DNA from: an uncultured Rhodospirillales bacterium
GTDB lineage: Bacteria > Pseudomonadota > Alphaproteobacteria > ATCC43930 > CGMCC-115725
Direction: 5' to 3'
Length of the DNA: 7,908 bases
Assembly (NCBI GenBank): GCA_903897565.1
Contig: CAIUCF010000525.1
Location: 1 to 7,908 of the forward strand
Part shown: piece by piece, positions 1 through 5,408 of the stretch
How the letters are laid out: every line of letters begins with the position of its first letter
How positions within the stretch are numbered: position 1 is the stretch's first letter
The notes under the pieces: model-generated
Databases searched by the model: none
What the model was told of the DNA's origin: nothing
The model's input: the letters and a program-made list of their open reading frames with translations, nothing else
Program-made: the position numbers and the translations under genes

Positions 1-542
1 CGCGCCGTGCCGTAATCCGGCAGGAACAGGGTATCGCCGACGAACACGGCGTCGCCGATCCGATAGCTGACGCAGGCCGGCGTATGGCCCGGCGTGTGGA
101 GCACCTCGACCGCCATCGTCCCGATCATGATGCGTTCGCCGTCCTCGAGCAGATGGTCGAAGCTCGAGCCGTCGGTATGCAAATCGGTCGCCGCGAAGAT
201 CGGGCCGAATACGCCCTGAACCAGGGTGACCTGCGCGCCGATCGCGGTCTTCGCGCCGGTCTTGGCCTTGAGATAGGCAAGAGCGGTCAGGTGATCGGCA
301 TGAACATGGGTATCGAGCAGCCAGGTGACGGTGCAGCCCGCAGCCTTGGCCGCGGCGAGTGCGGCGTCGGCCGATCGGGTCGCGATCTCGCCGGTGGCGG
401 GCTCGTAGTCGAGTACGGAATCGATGATCGCGGCCTCGCGGGTCGCCGGGTCGATGACCAGATAGGTCGCCGTGAAGGTGGCTTCGTCGAAGAACGAGTG
501 GACGATCGGCTTGGTGGCGTCGGCTGTCGAGGTGCTGGGCAT
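1..542 (-). CDS. blh: Blh-type persulfide dioxygenase, MBL fold (3' end cut by window)
   Basis: My translation of the reverse strand gives 180 residues starting at the ATG at 542-540 and running off the window at position 1. Visible metal-binding motifs of the metallo-beta-lactamase fold are THVHADH (His79, His81, Asp83, His84), HTPGHTPAC (His153) and GDTLFLPDYGTAR (Asp170). The segment SVLDYEPATGEIATRSADA at residues 42-60 is typical of the Blh/ETHE1-like persulfide dioxygenases found next to BigR. Family members are cytoplasmic mononuclear-iron enzymes that oxidise glutathione persulfide to sulfite and glutathione. A GGAG (551-554, reverse strand) sits 8 nt before the ATG and supports this start. 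The gene is divergent from bigR and shares its 81-nt control region, so BigR is the likely repressor. The missing C-terminus (about 60-110 residues would be usual, and some relatives carry a fused rhodanese domain) cannot be judged. A glyoxalase II function is less likely given the neighbours. Confidence 0.9.
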   Translation of the reverse strand, partial: MPSTSTADATKPIVHSFFDEATFTATYLVIDPATREAAIIDSVLDYEPATGEIATRSADAALAAAKAAGCTVTWLLDTHVHADHLTALAYLKAKTGAKTAIGAQVTLVQGVFGPIFAATDLHTDGSSFDHLLEDGERIMIGTMAVEVLHTPGHTPACVSYRIGDAVFVGDTLFLPDYGTA

Positions 543-568
543 GGGCCTTACTCCGATGAATACGATGC

Positions 569-597
569 TTGACCTATATATTAGATAATGCTAAATA
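569..597 (+). promoter_or_regulatory. Candidate promoter of the bigR operon
   Basis: TTGACC (569-574) is a good -35 element. After 17 nt comes TAAATA (592-597), a weak -10 (3/6 matches). Transcription would begin around 603-606, leaving a short leader before the bigR ATG at 624. An alternative -10-like hexamer, GATAAT (584-589), matches better but has no suitably spaced -35. The window is otherwise GC-rich, while 575-614 is only 20% G+C (8 of 40), as expected of a promoter. Confidence 0.45.
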
Positions 598-602
598 AGC
601 AA
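575..602 (-). promoter_or_regulatory. Candidate promoter of the blh-type gene
   Basis: On the reverse strand TTGCTT (602-597) is followed after 16 nt by TATATA (580-575), a plausible sigma-70-type -35/-10 pair (3/6 and 4/6 matches to consensus). The start codon lies about 33 nt beyond the -10. It overlaps the rightward promoter and the dyad at 581-594. The prediction rests only on motif matching. Confidence 0.4.
581..594. promoter_or_regulatory. Candidate BigR operator dyad between divergent genes
   Basis: TTAGATAATGCTAA is an inverted repeat with perfect 4-bp arms (TTAG/CTAA) around a 6-nt centre. Partial symmetry continues outward, with 5 of 8 positions matching when the arms are extended. 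It lies inside the spacers of both predicted divergent promoters, so a bound ArsR-family dimer would block both. BigR-type regulators are known to bind AT-rich dyads upstream of their own operon. The assignment to BigR is inferred from position and composition; I did not match it to a published consensus. Confidence 0.45.
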
Positions 603-614
603 TCACTAAAGTAT

Positions 615-618
615 GGAG
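615..618 (+). promoter_or_regulatory. Ribosome binding site deciding the bigR start
   Basis: GGAG lies 5 nt upstream of the ATG at 624. An in-frame ATG at 588 also exists, but it lies inside the candidate operator and just upstream of the expected transcript start, with no Shine-Dalgarno sequence before it. The 624 start is therefore preferred. Confidence 0.6.
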
Positions 619-623
619 CCCCG

Positions 624-950
624 ATGGACCTGACCGACAACAGCCTCGCCGATTTCCAGGCCAATGCCCTCGAGGTCGCCGATATCCTGCGCGCCCTCGC
701 CAATGAGCGGCGGCTGATGATCCTGTGCAAGCTGGTGGAAAAGGGCGAGGCGACCGTCGGCACCCTGGTCGCCGAGATCGGCATCAGCCAGTCGGCGCTG
801 TCGCAGCATCTCGGCCGCATGCGCGACGAGGGCATCGTGAGTTTCCGGCGAGAGAGCCAGACACTCTGGTATCGGATCGCCGATCCTCGGGTCGAGGAAC
901 TGATGGCGGAGCTATACCGACTGTTCTGTCGCCACCCGAAATCGATTTAA
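624..950 (+). CDS. bigR: ArsR/SmtB-family persulfide-sensing repressor, BigR/SqrR type
   Basis: A 108-residue winged-helix regulator. The body matches the ArsR fold: dimer helix with LRALANERRLMIL (residues 22-34), recognition helix region SQSALSQHLGRMRDEGIV (55-72), then a beta-wing FRRESQTLWYRI (74-85). It has exactly two cysteines, Cys35 (MILCKL) and Cys102 (LFCRH). They are placed almost as in BigR and SqrR, where the pair forms a disulfide or polysulfide link on exposure to persulfides and releases DNA. No CxC-type metal site of the ArsR/CadC kind is seen, which argues against metal sensing. It is divergent from the persulfide dioxygenase gene and heads the rightward operon, with 18 nt to the rhodanese gene. 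Likely role: cytoplasmic repressor of both transcripts, autoregulated. The family call is firm. Persulfide sensing is inferred from the cysteine pair and neighbours; the cysteine spacing is 67 residues, versus 66 as I recall for the characterised members. Confidence 0.88.
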   Translation: MDLTDNSLADFQANALEVADILRALANERRLMILCKLVEKGEATVGTLVAEIGISQSALSQHLGRMRDEGIVSFRRESQTLWYRIADPRVEELMAELYRLFCRHPKSI

Positions 951-968
951 ATTCAAGGAGTTCGTATC

Positions 969-1499
969 ATGTCTCTGACCACACTCTCGCCCCAGGAAGC
1001 TCAGGCCCGGCTCAAGGCCGGGGCCGTCCTGATCGATATCCGCGAAGCCGACGAGCATGCCCGGGAGAGCATCCCCGGCGCCCGCTCGCATCCGCTGTCA
1101 CAACTGGCCAACAACCCGCCGCGCGGCGAGCAGCCGATGATCTTCCATTGTCGTTCGGGCAATCGCACCCAGGTCAATGCCGCCCATCTCGAGGCGGTGG
1201 CGGGCGGTCCGGCGTTCATTCTCGACGGCGGCATCGACGCCTGGAAGCGCGCCGGCCTCCCGGTGACCCAGGACAAGAGTCAGCCGATCGAGATCATGCG
1301 CCAGGTCCAGATCACGGCCGGAACCCTGGTCGCGCTCGGCGTTGCCCTCGGCAGCTTCGTCCATCCCGGTTTCTACATGCTCTCGGCATTCGTCGGCGCC
1401 GGCCTCGCCTTTTCGGGCATTACCGGCTCCTGCATGATGGCGAAGATGCTGGCGCTGGCGCCCTGGAATCGCCGCAACGGCAGGGCGGCGACGGCCTGA
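969..1499 (+). CDS. Membrane-anchored rhodanese (YgaP-like)
   Basis: A 176-residue protein with an N-terminal single rhodanese domain (about residues 1-105) and a C-terminal two-helix membrane hairpin of the DUF2892 type (about 114-153). The rhodanese signature is complete: VLIDIRE (20-26), IPGARSHPL (35-43), active-site loop HCRSGNRT with catalytic Cys61, and LDGGIDAWKRAG near the domain end. The tail ends in SCMMAKMLALAPWN with Cys155, comparable to the second cysteine of E. coli YgaP, which has almost the same length and layout. Such proteins move sulfane sulfur between donors such as thiosulfate or glutathione persulfide and acceptors such as sulfite, cyanide or thiols, at the cytoplasmic face of the inner membrane. 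A strong AAGGAG (955-960), 8 nt before the ATG, supports the start. Its place between bigR and a sulfite-type exporter suggests it works on dioxygenase products. Confidence 0.92.
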   Translation: MSLTTLSPQEAQARLKAGAVLIDIREADEHARESIPGARSHPLSQLANNPPRGEQPMIFHCRSGNRTQVNAAHLEAVAGGPAFILDGGIDAWKRAGLPVTQDKSQPIEIMRQVQITAGTLVALGVALGSFVHPGFYMLSAFVGAGLAFSGITGSCMMAKMLALAPWNRRNGRAATA

Positions 1500-1509
1500 G
1501 GCCGGTCGG

Positions 1510-2310
1510 ATGCACGCCATGATCGGGGTTCATGACCTGCTGGCGACCGGTTCCGGCATGATCGTCGGCCTCGTGCTCGGCTTGATCGGCGGCGGCGGCT
1601 CCTTGCTGGCGGTGCCGCTGCTGATCTATGGCGTCGGGGTGGCGTCGCCTCATGTCGCGATAGGAACCAGCGCGATCGCGGTCGCTGTCAGCGCACTCGG
1701 CAATCTGGTCGCCCATGGTCGCGCCGGCCATGTCAAATGGCCGTGCGCCGTGACCTTTGCCGGCGCCGGTATCCTCGGTGCTCTGGTGGGCTCGAGCGCG
1801 GCCAAGGCGCTCGATGGCCAGAAGTTGCTGGTGTTGTTCGGCCTCGTCATGCTGGTGGTCGGCGGCTTGATGCTGCGGGGGCGCGGCAGCGAGGGCAATC
1901 CCGCCGTCCGGCTGTCGCGGCGCACCGCCTGGCATATGCTGCCGCCCCTGGTCAGCATCGGCTTCGGCGTCGGCCTGCTCTCCGGGTTCTTCGGCATCGG
2001 CGGCGGCTTTCTGATCGTGCCGGGCCTGATGCTCGCGACCGGCATGCCACTGGTCTACGCGATCGGCACGTCGCTGGTCGCGGTGACCGCCTTCGGCACG
2101 GCGACGGCCCTCAACTATGCCGCCTCCGGCATGATCGACTGGCGGCTGGCGGCGGCCTTCGTCGTCGGCGGCATCGCCGGCGGCCTGATCGGCGTCTCGC
2201 TCGGCGAGGCTCTGGCCGCTCGCAAGCAGGTGCTCGGCATCGTCTTCGCCTGCGTCGTCATCGTCACCGGGCTTTATGTCGTCGCCCGCGGGGTGATGGT
2301 CCTCGCCTGA
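1510..2310 (+). CDS. TSUP (TauE/SafE) family anion permease, probable sulfite/thiosulfate exporter
   Basis: A 266-residue, very hydrophobic protein with about eight membrane segments. It shows the internal duplication of the TSUP family: GLVLGLIGGGGSLLAVPLL (residues 20-38) in the first half and GFFGIGGGFLIVPGL (159-173) in the second. Family members include sulfite and sulfoacetate exporters and thiosulfate carriers; YedE/YeeE are a separate family. It follows the rhodanese gene by 10 nt and so belongs to the same operon. Sulfite made by persulfide oxidation, or thiosulfate made by the rhodanese, is the obvious cargo, but the substrate cannot be read from sequence. The Shine-Dalgarno sequence is weak (GGTCGG just before the ATG). 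A second in-frame ATG at 1519 would drop only three residues. Translational coupling to the upstream gene is likely. Confidence 0.88.
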   Translation: MHAMIGVHDLLATGSGMIVGLVLGLIGGGGSLLAVPLLIYGVGVASPHVAIGTSAIAVAVSALGNLVAHGRAGHVKWPCAVTFAGAGILGALVGSSAAKALDGQKLLVLFGLVMLVVGGLMLRGRGSEGNPAVRLSRRTAWHMLPPLVSIGFGVGLLSGFFGIGGGFLIVPGLMLATGMPLVYAIGTSLVAVTAFGTATALNYAASGMIDWRLAAAFVVGGIAGGLIGVSLGEALAARKQVLGIVFACVVIVTGLYVVARGVMVLA

Positions 2311-2388
2311 CGCGGGAGGTTGTCGACCGCCGGGGCATGGCCGTGCCATGGTGGTCGTTCAACATCTTCGCGAAGACCCGTACCGCCC
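2311..2388 (+). other. 78-nt spacer before the SulP gene with hairpin, palindrome and a short frame
   Basis: The only sizeable gap in the rightward operon. It contains GGGAGG (2314-2319), which abuts a TTG at 2320. A 5-bp hairpin lies at 2336-2350 (CATGG, loop CCGTG, CCATG), and a perfect 12-bp palindrome TCTTCGCGAAGA at 2365-2376. A 22-codon frame opens at ATG 2337 and closes at TGA 2403-2405, overlapping the SulP start at 2389. No intrinsic terminator (no T-run) and no clear promoter are visible. It may be an operator, an mRNA processing or leader region, or simply neutral spacer. Confidence 0.35.
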
Positions 2389-4131
2389 ATGTCGCCTGCC
2401 CCTGATTCTGCCGCGTCGTCTGCGTCCCGTCCCTGGCCGATCTTCCGGTCGCTCGCCGGAATCGCGCCGGGGTGGCTGCGTGGCGATCTCGTCGCCGGGC
2501 TGACTCTGGCGGCAATCGCGATTCCTGAGCAGATGGCGACCTCCCGTCTCGCAGGCTTCAGCCCGGCGGTCGGCTTCGCGGCCTTCATCGCCGGTTCGCT
2601 GGCGTTCGCGATGTTCGGCGCCAATCGCTTTCTCTCCGCCGGGGCCGATTCGACGATCACGCCGATCTTTGTCGGCGGCCTCGTACTGCTGGCGGCGACG
2701 GGATCGCCGGATTATGCCCATCTTGCCGTCGTCCTGGCCCTGCTGGTGGGCGCGGTCGTCACGCTCGGCGGCATCTTTCGGCTGGGCTGGATCGCCGATC
2801 TGCTGTCCGTGCCGGTGACGACGGGCTTCATGGCCGGAATCGCCGCGCATATCGCGGCCTCGCAGCTGCCTTCGTTCCTGGGCGTCGCGGTGCCGCAAGG
2901 CACGCTGCTGCAGCGGCTCGATCTGCTGGCATGGGGCCTGGCCGGTATCAACGCCGACTCGCTGGCTCTCGGCATCGGCGTGCTGGTGATCACCATCGGC
3001 GCGGAACGGCTCAGCGCGAAGCTTCCTGGAGCGCTGATCGGGCTGGCTGCGGCGACGCTCGCCGTGATCGGCTTCGGCTTGGAGCGTCATGGCGTCGCGG
3101 TGATCGGGACCGTCACGGGCGGCCTGCCGCTCGTGGCCGTGCCGGTACCTACGATGGACGACGTCGTGCACCTGCTGCCGCTCGCCCTGATGGTCGGTCT
3201 CGTGGTGATGGTGCAGACCTCGGCGACGACGCGGTCATTCCCGGGCGGACCGGATGAGCCAGTCGATATCGACCGCGATTTCGTGGGGCTCGGCGCCGGT
3301 AGCCTGCTGGCATCGCTGTTCGGTGCGTTTCCGGTCAATGCCAGCCCGCCGCGGACCGGGATCGCGGCCGAAACCGGCGGCCGGTCGCAGCTCACCGGCC
3401 TGGTCGCCGCCGCCATCGTGCTGGCGATGAGTGTGTTCGGCATGCGGCTGCTGGCCGAGGTGCCATATGCCGGTCTCGCTGGAATCCTGCTGTTCATCGC
3501 CGGGCGGCTGGTACGGGTCGGGGCGCTCCGGGATATCTGGGCCAAGAGCCGCGAGGAATTCCTGCTGGTGATCGCGACCCTGGCGGCGATCGTCGTGCTG
3601 CCGATCGAGATCGGCGTTGCCGTCGGCATCATCCTGTCGCTGGTGCACGGCATGTGGACGACGACGCGGGCGGTGGCCGTCGAGCTCGAACAGGTACCGG
3701 GGACGACGATCTGGTGGCCGCCGACCCCCGGCCAGCGCGGCGAGAAACTGCCCGGGGTCTGTGTCGTGGCGTTCCAGGGTCCGCTGTCGTTCCTCAATGC
3801 CGACAACTTTCAGCGCGGCATTCAGCGCGCCGTCGCCGGCGACAGGCCACCGCCGACCCTGCTGGTCCTCGAGGCAAGCTCGATCGCCGAGATCGATTAC
3901 ACCGCGGCCCAGGCATTCGCCGGGCTGATCCGCCGCTATCAGCGCGAAGGCGTCACCGTCGCGGTCGCCCGCCTGGAATCGGTGCGCGCCCGCGCCGCGT
4001 TCGAGCGCTTCGGTCTGGTCGAGCTGCTCGGCGCCGATCATTTCTTCCACAGTGTCGATCAGGCCGTTCATCGCTGCTGCGGCGAACGACCCATTGCCGC
4101 CGTGCCGCCTTCCGTGCCGCATGCCGGCTAG
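2389..4131 (+). CDS. SulP-family anion transporter with C-terminal STAS domain
   Basis: A 580-residue protein, typical SulP length. The N-terminal permease starts with WLRGDLVAGLTLAAIAIPEQM (residues 29-49), the SulP opening in which Pro46 is the usual TM1 proline. AETGGRSQ-type glycine and arginine residues follow around 317-335 (NASPPRTGIAAETGGRSQ). About 10-14 membrane segments reach to about residue 430. A cytoplasmic STAS domain (about 452-565) contains VVAFQGPLSFLNADNF and LVLEASSIAEIDYTAAQAF. The family imports or exchanges sulfate, bicarbonate or dicarboxylates, and the sulfur operon makes a sulfur oxyanion likely here. Start choice: ATG 2389 gives the usual N-terminus but has no good Shine-Dalgarno. 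The in-frame TTG at 2320 would add 23 residues (Cys/Arg/Ser-rich, unlike family N-termini), and its GGGAGG touches the codon, which is too close. It lies 78 nt after the TSUP gene and 6 nt before the MFS gene. Confidence 0.9.
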   Translation: MSPAPDSAASSASRPWPIFRSLAGIAPGWLRGDLVAGLTLAAIAIPEQMATSRLAGFSPAVGFAAFIAGSLAFAMFGANRFLSAGADSTITPIFVGGLVLLAATGSPDYAHLAVVLALLVGAVVTLGGIFRLGWIADLLSVPVTTGFMAGIAAHIAASQLPSFLGVAVPQGTLLQRLDLLAWGLAGINADSLALGIGVLVITIGAERLSAKLPGALIGLAAATLAVIGFGLERHGVAVIGTVTGGLPLVAVPVPTMDDVVHLLPLALMVGLVVMVQTSATTRSFPGGPDEPVDIDRDFVGLGAGSLLASLFGAFPVNASPPRTGIAAETGGRSQLTGLVAAAIVLAMSVFGMRLLAEVPYAGLAGILLFIAGRLVRVGALRDIWAKSREEFLLVIATLAAIVVLPIEIGVAVGIILSLVHGMWTTTRAVAVELEQVPGTTIWWPPTPGQRGEKLPGVCVVAFQGPLSFLNADNFQRGIQRAVAGDRPPPTLLVLEASSIAEIDYTAAQAFAGLIRRYQREGVTVAVARLESVRARAAFERFGLVELLGADHFFHSVDQAVHRCCGERPIAAVPPSVPHAG

Positions 4132-4137
4132 GCCGCG

Positions 4138-5343
4138 ATGACGCCGGCAGAGTCCTCCGGCGGCCGCCTCGCCAATATCCTGATGCTGAGCGCGCTGTCG
4201 GCGCTGCCACCGTTGGCGATCGACATGGGGCTGCCGGCGCTGACCGTGGTGCAGCAACGGCTCGCGACGAGCCCGGCGATGGCAGGGATGACGCTCAGTT
4301 TGTTTCTGCTGGGCTTCGCCGCCTCGCCGCTCGTCTACGGCATGCTGTCGGACCGCTTCGGTCGCAAGCCGCTGCTGCTGATCGGACTCGGCCTGTTCGC
4401 GCTCGGCGGCATGCTCTGTACTCTTGCGCCCTCGATCGACTGGCTGCTGGCCGCCCGCGTGATCCAGGGTGCCGGCGCCGGGGTCGGGCCGACCATCGCC
4501 ATGGCGGCGAGCCGCGACATGCTCGACGGCGTGGTCCTGCGTCGCCGGCTCGCCAATCTCGCGATGTTGCGCAATGCCGCGCCGATCATCGCGCCGTCGA
4601 TCGGGGCGCTGCTGCTGGGGCTGGGCGGCTGGCGGGCGATTTCCGGGATGCTGGCGCTGGCCGGGATCGCCCTGGTCGCGATCATCCAGCTGCGCTTCGC
4701 CGAGACTTTGCCGCGCGCCCGTCGCCGCGACGGCGCGATCCTGCCGGAGTTGTGGCGCAGCGCCCGCCATCTCGCCGCGCATGGCCGGGCGCTCGGATTC
4801 GCCGCAGTGCAGGGGCTGGCGGGCGGCTCGCTATTCGCCTATGTCGGTGGCTCGCCGCTGATCCTGATCGGCGCGTTCAAGGTCTCGCCGGCGGTCTATG
4901 CCGGGCTGTTTGCGACTACCGCCTGGGGCATCGTCGCCGGCGCATTCCTGGCCGGGCGGCTCGCCCATCGGGTGTCGAGCGCGACGATCCTCGCCATCGG
5001 CGGTGGCCTCACTGCCGCAGCGCCGCTGCTCGCGGCGGTCCTGGTCCTGGAGCATATCGGTCTGGCTCCGGTGATGGCCTGTTTCGTCGTGGCGACCTTC
5101 GGGTTCGGCCTGGTGGCGCCGACGGCGTCGCATGCGGCGCTGGAGCCGGTGGCGGCGGTCGCCGGGACGGCGGCGGCGCTGATGAGCAGCTTCCAGATGA
5201 TCTGCATGAGCGTGTCCAGCCTGCTCGTCGCCTGGCTTTTTCCCTGGCTCGGCGCCGTCGCGATCCCCGCGGTCATGGCGCTGTTCGCCGCGACCGGGTT
5301 CGCGATGCTGGTCAGATTGTCGGCGCGTCCAGGATCGACCTGA
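4138..5343 (+). CDS. MFS exporter, Bcr/CflA (DHA1) type
   Basis: A 401-residue, 12-helix major facilitator protein. TM1 carries AIDMGLPAL (residues 27-35), the Bcr/CflA-type aspartate motif (commonly DMYLPAL). The TM2-3 loop has motif A, GMLSDRFGRKPLL (68-80). RVIQGAGAGVGP (107-118) is motif B in TM4, and APIIAPSIGALLLG (about 147-160) is the antiporter motif C in TM5. These mark a proton-driven exporter in the inner membrane. The ATG is 6 nt after the SulP stop, so co-transcription and probably coupled translation are expected. No strong Shine-Dalgarno is seen. Automatic annotation would say drug resistance. E. coli Bcr has also been reported to export L-cysteine, and the sulfur context makes a thiol or sulfur metabolite a reasonable alternative cargo (inference). 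It is the last gene of the rightward operon. Confidence 0.88.
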   Translation: MTPAESSGGRLANILMLSALSALPPLAIDMGLPALTVVQQRLATSPAMAGMTLSLFLLGFAASPLVYGMLSDRFGRKPLLLIGLGLFALGGMLCTLAPSIDWLLAARVIQGAGAGVGPTIAMAASRDMLDGVVLRRRLANLAMLRNAAPIIAPSIGALLLGLGGWRAISGMLALAGIALVAIIQLRFAETLPRARRRDGAILPELWRSARHLAAHGRALGFAAVQGLAGGSLFAYVGGSPLILIGAFKVSPAVYAGLFATTAWGIVAGAFLAGRLAHRVSSATILAIGGGLTAAAPLLAAVLVLEHIGLAPVMACFVVATFGFGLVAPTASHAALEPVAAVAGTAAALMSSFQMICMSVSSLLVAWLFPWLGAVAIPAVMALFAATGFAMLVRLSARPGST

Positions 5344-5408
5344 CGTCGGCATGGTCGCCCTTGCTCGACGACGCATCGTCAGAGCTTGATTCGAAGGTCG
5401 TCCCGACA
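5344..5408. other. Convergent intergenic region, only a weak hairpin
   Basis: A 65-nt gap between the stop of the rightward MFS gene and the stop of the leftward oxidase gene. A bidirectional terminator would be expected. The best structure is a 5-bp stem at 5367-5380 (GACGA, loop CGCA, TCGTC) without a T-run on either side. Termination here may be Rho-dependent or may occur inside the opposing genes. Confidence 0.3.

Noticed and set aside
84..572. Rightward 162-codon frame at the left end
   Set aside because: The opposite strand encodes an unmistakable metallo-beta-lactamase-fold protein with all metal motifs; this frame is its antisense shadow.
588..623. Upstream ATG extension of BigR by 12 residues
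   Set aside because: The ATG at 588 lies within the candidate operator, has no Shine-Dalgarno, and the added residues do not look like the family N-terminus.
1420..2349. Leftward 309-codon frame opposite the TSUP gene
   Set aside because: Low-complexity Asp/His/Gln/Ala-rich product, antisense to a clear membrane protein with family motifs.
3235..4782. Leftward 515-codon frame opposite the SulP and MFS genes
   Set aside because: Extreme His/Gln/Arg/Asp/Gly composition and no recognisable motif; it is antisense to two solid family members.
5367..5380. Possible bidirectional intrinsic terminator between convergent genes
   Set aside because: Only a 5-bp stem and no T-run on either side, so I do not call it a terminator.
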